From contig NC_090017.1 of NCBI RefSeq assembly GCF_036417845.1, positions 62,001-126,000 on the forward strand: 64,000 nt of DNA, in the 5' to 3' direction. Position 1 is the stretch's first letter. Every line of letters begins with the position of its first letter. The stretch comes from Apteryx mantelli. Lineage: Eukaryota; Chordata; Aves; Apterygiformes; Apterygidae. The notes below the pieces were generated by a model. That model searched no databases, was not told where the DNA came from, and worked only from the letters and a program-made list of their open reading frames with translations. Of this stretch, positions 11,801 through 22,839 are shown piece after piece. The position numbers and the translations under genes were made by a program.

Positions 11801-14800
11801 CGCTCCGTCTCCAGCGTCCGGAAGCTGCTCCGCTTCCACTCGGCCCAGCGCCGCTCCCACTCCTGGGCGATCTCCCACGCTTCCTGCAGCCGGTCCAGCT
11901 CCTGGGCGACACGAGCGTGCCGGGGCTCAGCCCCGCGGCGGTGCCACCCTCCCCTCCCCTCCCCTCCCCTCCCGCCGTGGCCGTGGCGCCGGCGCCCACC
12001 TTCTCCAGCCGCTGCAGCTCCTTGGAAGGCGGCTGCTCGATCCTGAAGACGCCCAGGTCGCCGCGCAGCGCCCGCTCCTCCGCCTGCACGGCGGCCAGCG
12101 CCCGGCGCGCGGCTCCGATCTGCTCCAGCGCCGCCGCGCAGCCCGTGCCGCTGGCGAAGGGCCCTGCGGGAGGGCCGACGGCGCCCGCCTGAGCCCCCGG
12201 GGGCTGCGCGGAGGGGAGGGGGGGGCGCGGGGAGGGGGGGGCTCACCGGCGGCGGCGAAGTCCCGCAGCAGCCCCCGCGCTTTCTTCTGGAGGTCGTCGG
12301 CGCGGCGCACCAGGCCCGCGCGGAACTCGTCCTCGCGGCGCCGCAGCGCGGCCTCGCCCTCGCGCAGGGCCCGCTCGAAGGCCAGCTGCTCGCCCTCCAG
12401 GGCGCCCAGCAGCCGCAGCGCCTGCGGGGGGGGCGCAGCGGGGGTTGAGAGGGGGCGGCGGGGGGGGGGGGCGCGCGGGGTTGGGGGGGGACAGGCGCCG
12501 GGCGGCCTCACCTCCTCGCTCACGGCCACCTCGTACTTCTCGAGGACGGCGAACTGCTCGCGCAGGGGCGCCGCGCCGGCCCGCACCTCCGGCAGCTCCC
12601 GCTGCAGCGTCTCCAGCAGCCGCAGGCTGGCGCTCAGCTCCTCCAGCGTCTCCGGAGGGCGGAGGATGCTGCGGGGGGGGGGGGGGAACGGGACGAGGTG
12701 GGACCCCCGGTGCCACTCGGCAGCGCCCCCCCCCGGCCCCACCCCGGGGGGCTGGCGGGGAAGCGAAGGGCCTGGGTGGGGCAGAGAGGTGCCGGGGAAG
12801 GGCCGTGGGGGGCCGGGGAAGGGCCCACGGCACCCGGGCAGGGTCCTCGGCACTGGGGAAGGGCCGTGGGGGGCTTGGGAAGGGCCATGGGGTGCTGGGA
12901 AGGGGCCCACAGCACCCAGGAAGGGCCGTGAGGTGATGGGGAGGGTCGTGGGGTGCTGGGGAAGGGCCCACGGCTATGGGGAAGGGCTGTGGGGGGCCGG
13001 GGAAGGGATCATGGCACCCAGGAAGGGCCATGGGGGGCTGGGGAAGGGCCCATAGCACCTGGGAGGGGCCCCCAGCCCTGGGGAAAGGCCACGGGGGGCC
13101 GGGGAGGATCACAGGGGGCCGGGGAAGGGCCCACGGCAATGAAGAAAGGCCACGGGGGCCCGGAGAGGGTCATGGGGTGCCGGGGAGGGTCCGTGGGGCG
13201 CCAGGGAAGGGCCCACAGCCCTGGGGAAAGGCCGTGGGGGGGGCCGGGGAGGATCATGGGGTGCCGGGGAGGGTCTGTGGGGTATCGGGGAGGATCATGG
13301 GGGGCCGAGGAAGGGCCCACTGCAATGAAGGCCACGGGGGGCCGGGGAGGGTCCGTGGGGTGCTGGAGAGGGTCTGTGGGGTGCTGGGAAGGGCCCACAG
13401 TCCTGGGGAAAGGCCGTGGGGGGCCGGAGAGGATCACGGAGCACCAGGGAGGGTCTGTGGGGTGCTGGGGAAGGGCCCACGGCAATGGAGAAAGACCACA
13501 GGGGGCCGGGGAGGGTCATGGGGGGCCAGGGAAGGGCCCATGGCAATGGGGAAAGGCCGTGGGGGGGCCGGGGAGGATCATGGGGTGCCGGGGAGGGTCT
13601 GTGGGGTATCGGGGAGGATCATGGGGGGCCGAGGAAGGGCCCACTGCAATGAAGGCCACGGGGGGCCGGGGAGGGTCCGTGGGGTGCTGGAGAGGGTCTG
13701 TGGGGTGCTGGGAAGGGCCCACAGTCCTGGGGAAAGGCCGTGGGGGGCCGGAGAGGATCACGGAGCACCAGGGAGGGTCTGTGGGGTGCTGGGGAAGGGC
13801 CCACGGCAATGGAGAAAGACCACAGGGGGCCGGGGAGGGTCATGGGGGGCCAGGGAAGGGCCCATGGCAATGGGGAAAGGCCGTGGGGGGGCCGGGGAGG
13901 ATCATGGGGTGCCGGGGAGGGTCTGTGGGGTATCGGGGAGGATCATGGGGGGCCGGGGAGGGGCACATGGCAATGGAGAAAGGCCGTGGGGGGCCGGGGA
14001 GGGGCGCGGGGGGCGCGGGGGGGGCTCACGCCTGGCCGTTGCGGCGCAGGTAGGCGTGCAGGGCGCGGAGGCGGGCGGCGGCCATCTCCCGGAGCAGGCC
14101 GGTGAAGCGGCCCTGCCACTCGCCGCAGTGGCGCACCACGGCGCCCTTCAGCTGCCCGCAGTCGAGCAGCACGAACTGCACGCTCGCCGCCGTCTCCTCC
14201 TTCTGCGCGTTGTTGGCCACCTCCATGTAGCTGCGCCCGGAGCCCCGTCAGCGCCCGCGCGGGGACACCGGCACGGGGACACCGGCGCGGGGAGGGGGAC
14301 ACCAGGAGGGGGACGCCGGGCTACGAACGGGGACGAGGAGAAGGACCCAAGAACGGGGACGGGTGCCGGGACGTGGCCACCACAAGCTGGGAAGAAGACG
14401 CCAACGCGGGGACGCCAAGGCAAGAATGGGTGCCGGGATGGGGACACCGGGATGGGAAGGGGACACCGGGATGGGGAACCAGGAAAGAAAGATAGGAACA
14501 TGGGGACACTGGGCCAAGAATAGGTGCCAGAAGGAGGACACCAGGCTGGAATGGGGGACACCAGGCTGGGGACACCAGACCGCAAATGGGTGCCGGGAGG
14601 GGAACGCTGGGATGGGGACACAGGGCTGGGAACTGGGACAAGAAAGGGAGACACTGAGATGGGGACACCAGAATGAGAAAAGGTGCCGAGAGGGGGACAC
14701 CAGACTGGGATGGAGACACTGGTATGGGGCCACCAGACTGGGACGGTGACACCAGGATGGGGACACCAGGCTAGGAACCGGCACCAAGAAGAGGACACCA

Positions 14801-17800
14801 AAACAGCAACATGGGGCCAGAAACAGGCGTCGGGAAGGAGACACCAGGCTGCGATGGAGACACCAGGATGGAGACACCAGGATGGGAACCAGGACCAGGA
14901 AGGGGACACCAAAATGGTGGCATGAAGCCAGGAACGGGTATCAGGATGGAGACACGGGGTTGGAGACACGGGAGCAAGGAGAGGGCGGGCAGGAGCGGCA
15001 GGGGGCCGTGCCCTCACCGGGCGATGTCGGCGTCGAAGGAGGACACGAGGGGGTTGAGGTGGCGGTAGCGGTTGATGAAGGCGTCCTTGTCGACCTCCCA
15101 GATCTCCCGGTAGCCGGCCCACGTCTTGAGGTAGCCCCGGAGCAGCGAGGCGTTGGCCAGCACGCCGGCGCCGATCTGGGCCCGCAGCTTGGCGATCTCC
15201 TCGTCACGCTCTGCGGGTGGGCGGCGAGCGTCACCCGCACCGCACCGCGCCACGCCGCGGTGCGTCACCCGCCCGCCCGCCTCCTCACCCACGAGCAGGC
15301 AGATGGGCTCGCGCCGCGGCCGCCACTGGCCCAGCAGCTCCGGCAGGCGGGGGAAGGCCGAGAGGCAGGAGATGAGGTGGCCGGGGATGTCGTTCACCAT
15401 GGCGGCCAGCTCGGCCAGGCTGGGCGAGAAGGCCACCTGCGACGGAGGGGGAGGACGGACAGACAGGGGGACGCGGTGACGCGGCGCGGCGTGGGGGAGC
15501 GCTTCCCCCCCCGCCCCGCGCGGGGCTCACCTGCGCCGGCGCCTCCGCCTCGCTCTCCGCCAGCATCACCCGCACGCGGAAGAGGGAGCTGGGCGAGCTC
15601 TTGCCGTCGCCCACGATGGCCCTGGCCAGCTCCTGCAGGGACCGTTTGACGTTGAGCCTCAGCGCCTCCTCCACCATCTTGTCCATCTTCACGGTGTAGT
15701 TGAACCACTGCTGCTGCACCTGTAGCGGCAACGGGGGTAGGGGCGGGCGCAGCGGTGGGTGCCAGCGCGGGGTCAAGCGGAGCAGGGACACCCAGCCCAG
15801 CCCGAGTGGGTCCCGGCCCACGACGGGGGCTTTCGGGTTGCCCCCCCCCAGAGCGGGCAGGGAAGCGCCGCTACCTCGGGGCCGTCGCGGCTGAAGACGT
15901 CGTAGGCGCGGCGCAGGATGCGGCCCGCCTCGGCATGCAGGGCGCCCAGCGCCTCCTGGGCGCGGGCCCGGTGCCGCCGCTGCTCCTCGGCGAAGTCGAG
16001 GCCGGCGTAGAGGCGCCCGCCCGGCAGCCGTACCAGCAGCGCCTCGCTCATGCGCTGCGCCTGCCGCGCCACCGCCGCCGTGGCCGCCTTGAACTCCGTC
16101 ACCAGCGCCTGCACCTGCCGCCGCGCGGGGAGGGGGGGGTGCTCAGCGCCGCCGCGGGGAAGGGGGGGCCCCCCACGCTTTTGGGGAGGGCGCCGAGGGA
16201 CCCCCCGTCTCACATCAGGACATTGGGCCCTGAGGAGGTTTTAGCGCTGCAGCCAGTGATGGAGCCTCTTCTCTGCTGGGGTGGGGGACGCGGAGAGGCA
16301 GGAGGGGACAGGAACTGGCAGGGGGGACAGGGAGGTGGTGGGGGGGACGTGGGGATGCAAAGGGTGGGACACAGAGAGGTGGGAGGGGACAGGGAGCTCA
16401 TGGGGGGCATAAGGAGGCATGGGAGAGGGACACGGCGCTGGAGAGGGAGACATGGAAGTGGTGGGGGGACAGGGAAGCACGGGGGGGACACAGCTGAAGG
16501 GGGGCACAGAGACGCGAGGAGGGACGGGGGCTGGCAGAGAGGGAACATGGAGTCGGAGGAAGGGAACACGGAGCTGCAAGGAGGGGGGACGCAGAGCCGT
16601 GGTGGGGAGTGGGGCAGGGGGACGGGGAGCCGCCGCGGGGAGCGGGACGGCGGGTGGGGGGCCCGGCGGCGGGGCGGCACCTTGCCGGCGTGCAGGCGGC
16701 ACTCGCCGATGAAGCGGGCGCTGGCGCCCTTGTGGGACCAGAGCAGCTTGCGGAGGCCCGGCTGGATCCTGCGGTCGAGGCAGCGGATGCGCTCCCCGAA
16801 GAGGGCCCGCTCCTCCGGCGCCAGCTCCCGCACGATCCTGCCGGTGTGGCAGCAGCGGTCCTCAGCGCCTCGCCAGTGCCGCCGCCGGTGCCGCCGCGCG
16901 CGGGGAGAGGGGGACGGTGCGCACCTGTTGTAATCGCGCACCACCAGCAGCAGGTTCTCGCGCAGCGCCCGCAGGTCCTCCCGCCGGCGGCACGCCTCGG
17001 CCGCGCAGGGCGGCGCCTCGAAGAGCAGCCGCTCCCAGCAGCGCGTCTCCGCCAACAGCGTCAGCAGGTGCCTGCGGGCGGCGGCGGCGGCAGCGGGGTG
17101 AGCGGCCGGGGCGGTGACACCGCGGCAGGGGGTGACAGCGGCGCGGCACACGGGGTGGGGACGGGGGACGCCTCACTTGTCGAAGTTGACGTCGAGCAGG
17201 CCGGGCGCGTGGGCGCTGGGCGCCAGCAGCGGGGCGTCAAGGCGCGCCAGGCAGTCGTGCTCCAGCGCCCGGCTCCACTCCCGGAAGCTGCGGCGCTCCA
17301 GCTCGTCCAGGGCCCGCGCCAGCTGCCGGTGCGCCTGCCGGCTCTCCTCGCCCGCGCCCGCCTCCGCCAGGAAGGTGGCTTCGGCCAGGCGCTGCGGGGA
17401 GCCGGAGCCGCCGCGTCACCGGGACGCTCCGAGCTCCCGCCGGGCCTTTTCCCCGCCGCCGCCACGACACCGGCTCCGCGCAACGCGGCTCAATCGGTGC
17501 CGAAAGGGGGAGAGGCGGCGGCGGCGGCGTGGGGGGAGCGGGTGGGGGGCGCGGCGCACCTTGGCGGGGCGGGCGAGGCGGCGCCGCAGGACTCCCGCCC
17601 AGTGGGCCAGGCCCGAGTAGCGGCAGCCCCAGGGCGAGGGCGGCGGCCGCTGGCGGCTCAGCTCCTGGTTGACCAGGGCCAGCTCGGCGCCGAACAGCGA
17701 GTAGACGTGCGCCGTCTTCCTGTCGAAGGCGCGCCGCACGGCCTGCGAGGGGAGCGGGGGGACGCGCCGTGAGGCAGAGCCGAGACCCGCCGCCGAGGCA

Positions 17801-20800
17801 TCCCGGCAGAATAAAACACCCCCCGGCCCGAGCGGGAGCCAGCTGAACAGGCGTCTCAACCACCCGCTCGGGTTGTAGAGCCCCGAAGCGCGGGGCAGTC
17901 GTCACCGCGCGCTGTGTGTGTGTGGGGGGGGGGGGGGCCGCGCGGCGCACCTCGCGGGCGGCGAGGGGCTGGAAGGCATCCTGCAGCGCCACGCCGTGCT
18001 CCACGTCCCGCACGGTCTCAAAGGCGGCGGCCAGCAGGTTCTGCGTCATCACCTCCAGGTCCTTGACACCGGCGCGGAACCTGGCGGGGGGGGGGGGGGG
18101 GGACACGGGGACGCGCTCGTGGCCTGCGCCATCCCCGGGGCGGGTGCCGGGGGGCCGCGGCGCCGCCTCCTCACCGGCTGAAGGCGTCGTGCCAGCGGGG
18201 GTTTTTCACGTCGAGGACGTCGCCGGCGGCGGCGCGCAGCGCCCGCAGGTGCTTCCCGAAGGTCTCCTCGATCTCCGCCAGGCTCTGCGCCAGCTGCGGC
18301 CCCCGCTGCCCGGAGAAGCGGGGCGGGGGGCTCTGCTGCCCGTCCTCCCAGCGGCCAAAGTGCTCCTGGCAGTCGCACACCTGGCGGCGGGGGGCACATG
18401 GGCGTTGTCACCGCGCGCGGGGGGGTGTCACCGCACACCGGGGGGGGCGGGGGGGTGTCACCGCGCGCGGCCCCACCTCCAGGAGGTCCTTGCAGCGCTG
18501 GGCGAAGGCGTCCGCCTGGGCGAAGATGCTGCTCTGGTCGAGGACCCAGCCCTGCTCCGAGAGCCTGGCGGCAGCCGCAGGGCAAGGGGGGGCGCTCAGG
18601 GGGGGCCGCGCGGTGCTCAGCGCCCCCATGGGCATGCCAACGCCCCCCCGGGGGGGCATGGGGCAGGGGGGCAGCCAGAGCCCCCGCACCACCAGCCCTC
18701 GGCAGCGCCTTGTCGGCCACTGAACCACCCCGCAGGCGGAAAGCGGAAGAGGACAATTAACACCCGCGCTTAATTAACACTCAAGGGCGCCTGTTTCCGC
18801 ACACCGTCCCCCAGCAGCAGGACGGATTCGGGCAACAGGAATTGGGGCACTTCCATTTGGGGGGGGTGGGGGTTCCCTCTCCTCGCTCCCCCCTCTGGAG
18901 AGTCCGGGACAGAAAGGGGGAGCCAGAGGGAGACGAGAGGCCACCAAGGGCCAAATCCCACTGTTCCGGGGCCGCCCCCACCCAGGGACAACCCAAACGC
19001 TTCCCGCCCGGAGCGGGGAGCCCCCGACCTGTTGTGCATGCGGGCGGCGCGCAGGTAGCTCTCCTTCCAGGCCTCCATGCAGCAGACGCAGTCACGCAGG
19101 CGGCGGCGGCTGGAGGCCACGTAGCCCTCGAAGAGGCGCTCGGGGGCCACGTGGCGGCAGCACAGGCCGATGAGGTCGTTGCTCACCTGGCGGAGCGGCG
19201 CGTGAGCGCGGCGGTGGCAGCAGCACCGGGGGGGGGGACGCGGCACACGGCCACCGCCGGCACGCGGCTCACCTTGCGCAGCAGGGCGGCGACGCGCTGG
19301 CGCGAGTTGTAGTGGGGCGAGCGGAGCCAGACGACGCGCACCAGGCCGAGGAGGCGCGGCAGGCGCGGCGGCAGGGCGGCGGGCGCCAGTGCCCCCAGCT
19401 CCCGCAGCGGCTCCTCCAGCACCCGCAGGAAGCGCGCGTTGGAGCGCGCCTCCTCGGAGCCGGCCTGCGCGGAGGAGGCGGGTGGGACGGGGGCCTCCCC
19501 CGAACCCCCCGTGGGCCCCCCCCCGACCCCCCGTGGGCCCCCCCCGACCCCCGAACCTCGATCTGCCGGGCGAGCTCCTGGAAGGGCGCCAGGTAGGAGG
19601 AGCGGGCGCGGGCCAGCAGGGTGGCGAGGCGGCGCACGCCGGGGCGCACCAGCTGCCGCCGCACGGCGCACAGGTGGGCGCAGCGGCGCTGCCAGAAGCC
19701 GATCTCCTCCAGCGGCCCCGCGCTCTCCCGGCTCTCCGTCGCCTCCTGCGCCCGCAGCACCTCCTTGATCTGCCGCGTCCAGTGGATGACGGAGGCTGCG
19801 GGGTGGGGGGGTGGCTCAGGGCGCCGTTTCGGCTCGCGTTGCCCCAAACGGGCAGCGTCCGCGCTCATTCCGGTTGCCCCGTTGCAGCCAGGTTGAGGGG
19901 ACACGTGCGGGTGCCGGCAGGAGTTTCGGGAAACCCAGCGCAGGATTTTCCGCCCGTCCGCAGCGAGGAATTTGAAGGAGGGCACGCTCACGGGGAGGGG
20001 GGGCGCGGCAAGGACGTGCGTGCCGGGAGGGGGCCGTTCGTGCCGCCGGCAGCAGCCGGTCACTCACGCTCCAGGCGCTGCACCAGGGCCCTGTCGGCGG
20101 CGGCCGCCTCGGGCTCGGCGGTCAGGGCTTCCACGGGGACGTAGAGCACGGTGCGGCCCCGCAGGCGGGAGCAGGTGTCTGGGGAGGCGGCAGCGGTCGG
20201 GCTGCAGCGCGGGGGACCCGCCGTGCCGCCCCGCGCCGCCCCGGCACCGCCGCTTACCCACGAGCGAGGTCATGAAGCGGTAGGCCTCGGCGAAGAACTC
20301 GCCGCGCACGCTCTCGGGCCAGGCGGCGCCGCCACCGCAGAGCCGCGGCAGCAGCAGCGTCTCGAGCAGGCGCCGCAGCGAGGCCAGGCAGGGCCGGCGC
20401 ACCGTGCCGAACTGCACCGCCCGCCCAAAGTTGGCTGCCGTGATCTCGGCGCTGCTCAGGCGGATGAAGAAGGCGAGCTGCTCCGGTTCCTGCCGGAGAA
20501 AGCCCGGGATGGGGCCGCCCGCCGGGGGGGCCGCGACAGCATCCCGTTATGCTGAGGGAGGCGGAGGCCCCGGTGCCGCCCGGAGCCAGGCGCGGCCGCA
20601 GGGTTTTGCCCCGGGGCAGGACAGGAGGGACCCGCGCGCGCTGCACGGCGTGGCGCGGCGCAGCACCCACCTGGAGCGGCATGGCGTGCTGCACCCGCAG
20701 GCCGGCGGCCTCGTCCACATAGACGACGAGCAGCTGGGTGGTGCCGTCCTTGAGGAAGAGCTCGAGGGCGGCGTCGTGCTGCGCCGTCCACGCGTGGGCC

Positions 20801-21410
20801 CCCAGGCCGCTGAGCGCCAGGCGGCTCCGGAGGCAGGCGCGCTGCGGGGGAGGCCGTGCCGGCAGCAGCGTTAGGGCCGGAACGGGAGCGGAGAGGAGAC
20901 ACCCGGCAGGCGCCGCACCTGCCATCTCTCAGCCGCCTTAACTTCTCCGTTTTGGGGTAAAGAAAGGGGCTCGAGGCTTCTCCCCACCGCCCGAAGGAAA
21001 CGGGGCAGGGCAGGAGCGAGGGGCCCCGGCGGAGGGGATGAGAGGGGCTGCGCGGCCGCGGCGCCCCCGCCCCGAGGGCTCCCACCTACCGCGTCCGCCT
21101 CCTGCTGCTCCGAGGGAAGGAGCTCAGCAGCCTCCTCTTCCTCCTGGCCCGGGGGCTTCGGGGACGCGGCCTCTGGCAGCAGAGGGGAAAGTGTTGGGGC
21201 TCCCGCTGCGGCGCCTCGCGGCCACCCTGGGGCAAGTCCCCACGTGCACGCGCCCGCCTGCGGTCCCTGGGGCCAGGCGGTACCGGAGTCACGGGGAGAC
21301 GATGGTGGCGGTAGCGAGGCAGCACGGTTCTGCTCCTTGGCAGTGAGGGGCTGGGGCTGCGGGCTAGGGCGCTGCTTGCCCCACGGGGCGGTGTGGCTCC
21401 GGGCATCCAT
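1..21410 (-). CDS. DNAH2: DNAH2, axonemal dynein heavy chain 2 (5' part, 42 exons, runs off the left edge)
   Basis: Inner-arm axonemal dynein motor subunit of motile cilia and flagella. Conserved DNAH2 stretches occur in order: [98 protein letters not shown], then AAA1 and AAA2. Exons in transcription order: 21090-21410, 20671-20841, 20258-20489, 20068-20178, 19557-19795, 19273-19464, 19029-19186, 18477-18564, 18175-18380, 17951-18080, 17560-17742, 17177-17391, 16925-17071, 16681-16837, 15875-16114, 15531-15719, 15289-15436, 15018-15210, 14030-14230, 12512-12668, 12247-12421, 12000-12163, 11740-11901, 11558-11661, 9962-10118, 9189-9271, 8923-9103, 8698-8836, 8389-8606, 7413-7511, 7198-7323, 6710-6820, 5986-6174, 5805-5908, 5528-5720, 5254-5434, 4165-4291, 2684-2842, 2043-2195, 1146-1364, 259-376, 1-143. 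Boundaries were set by GT/AG sites and the phases I checked. AAA3-6, stalk and microtubule-binding domain lie outside. Confidence 0.95.
420..1140. repeat. Minisatellite, CATCCCCACGTCCCC-type, DNAH2 intron
   Basis: Imperfect 10-60 bp units built on CATCCCCACGTCCCCRTGTC. Fills the intron between exons 259-376 and 1146-1364; C-rich on the + strand. Confidence 0.9.
1380..2040. repeat. GGGGCGGGGC-rich minisatellite, DNAH2 intron
   Basis: Repeats of GGGCGGGGCCAGGATGC and GCGGAGCTGGGCT. Many units match the Sp1 GC box, probably by composition. Confidence 0.85.
2200..2680. repeat. Minisatellite of about 70-bp units, DNAH2 intron
   Basis: Units contain CAGGGTGTCCCCATCCCC and GGCGTTCCCCGTCC. Four or five imperfect copies fill the intron. 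Confidence 0.85.
2870..4140. repeat. Minisatellite GAGCACCCACGAGGGACCG, DNAH2 intron
   Basis: About 40 copies of a unit near 30 bp, with higher-order copies (for example 3100-3300 and 3340-3540 are very similar). Open in several frames, giving spurious long ORFs. Confidence 0.95.
4165..5908 (-). CDS. DNAH2: DNAH2 AAA1 exons (main ATPase site, Walker B altered)
   Basis: Four exons (5805-5908, 5528-5720, 5254-5434, 4165-4291) encode AAA1. The upstream [20 protein letters not shown] and the P-loop [19 protein letters not shown] are intact. The family Walker B sequence CFDEFNR reads CLEALGR here: Asp is Glu, and the catalytic Glu is Ala (codon at 5408-5410). The sensor segment, normally ITMNPGYAGR, reads VTADLG, so its Asn is also missing. 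As written, AAA1 could bind but probably not hydrolyse ATP normally. Joining 5254-5434 to 4165-4291 keeps frame only if the C run at 4283-4292 is one base shorter, which could be a sequencing error or a real change. Confidence 0.85.
4420..5200. repeat. Minisatellite CCCCTAGAGTCCCCATGGTGCC, DNAH2 intron
   Basis: Units of about 55-65 bp (gene-strand wording: GGGACTCTAGGGGA, GGGGGCTCTGGGGG) between exons 4165-4291 and 5254-5434. Confidence 0.9.
5986..12668 (-). CDS. DNAH2: DNAH2 tail-to-linker exons 20-33
   Basis: Fourteen exons carry the region before the motor ring. Recognisable elements are [15 protein letters not shown] (12000-12163), [19 protein letters not shown] (11740-11901), [12 protein letters not shown] (9189-9271), [10 protein letters not shown] and QRHWMHLE (8923-9103), [10 protein letters not shown] (7413-7511), [12 protein letters not shown] (7198-7323), [10 protein letters not shown] (6710-6820) and LRLYWDK (5986-6174). 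Order and spacing agree with a full-length axonemal heavy chain. Introns here hold three of the longer minisatellite blocks (10.1-11.5 kb, 9.3-9.9 kb, 7.6-8.3 kb). Confidence 0.9.
6190..6700. repeat. Minisatellite CTCGGCAAAGCACCGGGAC, DNAH2 intron
   Basis: About 18 copies of a unit near 30 bp between exons 5986-6174 and 6710-6820. Confidence 0.93.
7630..8350. repeat. Minisatellite GGGATCCCCRATCCGACAG, DNAH2 intron
   Basis: About 30 imperfect units of 20-30 bp. One longer unit (SPLDWGL-like in translation) recurs at about 7710 and 7810. Confidence 0.9.
9290..9930. repeat. Minisatellite ACACGGGGACAGACATGCGCAC, DNAH2 intron
   Basis: Purine-pyrimidine alternating CACGTG-like units of 20-60 bp between exons 9189-9271 and 9962-10118. 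Alternation could favour Z-DNA. Confidence 0.88.
10150..11540. repeat. Minisatellite CACCAACCCCCGTCACCTCCC, DNAH2 intron
   Basis: A 1.4-kb, nearly G-free block on the + strand with units of 20-30 bp and superunits of about 100 bp. No exon is supported inside. Confidence 0.93.
12760..14010. repeat. Higher-order minisatellite, 324-bp superunit, DNAH2 intron
   Basis: Units of GGGGAAGGGCCCACGGC and GGGGGCCGGGGAGGGTC. A 324-bp superunit starting near 13261 is repeated almost without change from about 13585, implying recent duplication. Here the + strand is G-rich, the reverse of most other blocks. Confidence 0.95.
14030..21410 (-). CDS. DNAH2: DNAH2 N-terminal tail exons 1-19
   Basis: These exons encode the tail that dimerises the heavy chain and binds intermediate and light chains. 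The first proposed exon starts [10 protein letters not shown] and ends in an acidic stretch ([11 protein letters not shown]). It has no clear similarity to the mammalian N-terminus, so the start is provisional. From 20841 leftward the match is clear: [14 protein letters not shown], then WPESVRGEF. Exons are 88-321 bp with short introns, except around 16.1-16.7 kb and 14.2-15.0 kb, where minisatellites fill the gaps. Codons are strongly GC-biased, giving long Ala/Arg/Leu/Gly runs absent from the mammalian orthologue. Confidence 0.88.
14260..14990. repeat. Minisatellite GGGGACACCAGGCTGGGA, DNAH2 intron
   Basis: Imperfect units of 20-60 bp between exons 14030-14230 and 15018-15210. Confidence 0.9.
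16230..16620. repeat. Short GGGGACACGGAG-type repeats, DNAH2 intron
   Basis: Loosely repeated GGGGGACACRGAG units, more decayed than the other blocks. Confidence 0.7.
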
Positions 21411-21699
21411 GGCGGCTGCAGAGGAACCGGGGTGGTGGTGGGGGGGGGGGGAGGGGTTGAGCCGTCGGTCTTCCCCCTCCCACCCCAGCTGCCCCCCAAA
21501 TTTGCCCCAGTGCCTCCAAGGGGCCTCTCCCCGCTCTGCTGCCCCACACCCCTCCAGCCCCCATTGCCCAGACCACCTCCAAATGCTCCTTCTCCTCCCC
21601 TGTTGACCCTTGCCCCCCCCAACTGCCCCCAGGACCTCCCTACCAGCCCCTTCTGTTCACTAACTGTCCCCGATCCTCCCCAACTGTCCCAGCACTCTT

Positions 21700-22375
21700 C
21701 TTCCAAGGGCCTAACCTCTCCCCAACTGACCCTTCTCCTCACAAACCACCCTCCTAGCCCCCCCAACCGCCCCTTCTCCTCACAAACTGCCCCCCTGATC
21801 CTCCCCAACCGCCCCTTCTCCTCACAAACCGCCCTCCCAGCCTCCCCAACCACCCCTTCTCCTCACAAAATGCCCCCCTGATCCTCCCCAACCGCCCCTT
21901 CTCCTCACAAACCGCCCTCCCAGCCTCCCCAACCACCCCTTCTCCTCACAAACCGCCCTCCCGGCCTCCCCAACCACCCCTTCTCCTCACAAACTGTCCC
22001 CTCACCCCCATCAACTGCCCCTTCTCCTCACGAATTGGCTCCCGACCCTCCCCAACCACCCCTTCCCCTCGCAAATCACTCCCCAGCTCCCACTTCCCCT
22101 CACAAATTGCCCCAGGCACCTCCCAATTGCCCTTTCTCCTCACAAATTGCCCCCCGACCCCCACTTCCCCTCACAAATTGCACCCAGACGCCTCCCAATT
22201 GCCTTTTCTCCTCACAAATTGCCCCCCGACCCCCACTTCCCCTCACAAATTGCACCCAGACGCCTCCCAATTGCCTTTTCTCCTCACAAATTGCCCCCCG
22301 ACCCCCACTTCCCCTCACAAATTGCCCCCAGACGCCTCCCAATTGCCCTTTCGCCTCACAAATTGCCCCCAGGGC
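21700..22375. repeat. Minisatellite CCTTCTCCTCACAAACCGCC between DNAH2 and its candidate promoter
   Basis: Left half has units of about 40 bp. Right half (22080-22375) has a 62-bp unit repeated about four times nearly exactly: CCCCTCACAAATTGCACCC followed by GACGCCTCCCAATTGCC. Confidence 0.93.
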
Positions 22376-22379
22376 CGGC

Positions 22380-22740
22380 GCCCACCTGCCCCACACACGC
22401 CCTCCAACGGCTCTCACACCGCAGGCTCCACCCACCGCCGCGTCTCCCCGGGCAACGGCACAACGGAAGCAGCGGGCCAATGGGTGAGCGGCGGGGCGGG
22501 ATGCCAGACTCCCGGCAGGCCAATGAGAGAGCGCGGGGCAGGGCAGGGCGCGAACCGCCCCGGCGCCAGGTGCCGCTGTCAATCAGCAGCGCAGCGCGCG
22601 CCGCCAGCGGCCGCTGAGTGGGGCAGGCCGCGCTGTCAATCAGCGGCAGCGAGGCGCCTGATTGGGCGGCGGGAGCGGAAAAGGGCGGGACCGCTAGAGA
22701 AAAGGGGACAAACTCCCACAATGCACCGCGGAGGGGGGGG
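22380..22740 (-). promoter_or_regulatory. DNAH2: Candidate DNAH2 promoter with X-box, CCAAT boxes and ZNF143-like site
   Basis: CpG-rich segment about 1 kb upstream of the proposed DNAH2 ATG. GTCTCCCCGGGCAAC at 22442-22456 fits the RFX X-box of motile-cilia genes (GTNNCC, spacer, RGYAAC). CCAAT boxes occur at 22477-22481 and 22520-22524 (+) and as ATTGG at 22661-22665. CTCCCACAATGCACCGCG near 22713-22730 resembles the ZNF143 site. If the start is here, DNAH2 has a 5' UTR intron or a long leader crossing the 21.7-22.4 kb minisatellite. Confidence 0.55.
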
Positions 22741-22839
22741 GACCCTGCTGTTACCCCTGTCGGGGCAGGGCCAGCGGGGGGCGGGGCTCTGGATGAGGGC
22801 GGGGCCAGAGGGGAGGCGGAGCTTGGCACTTGGGCGGGG

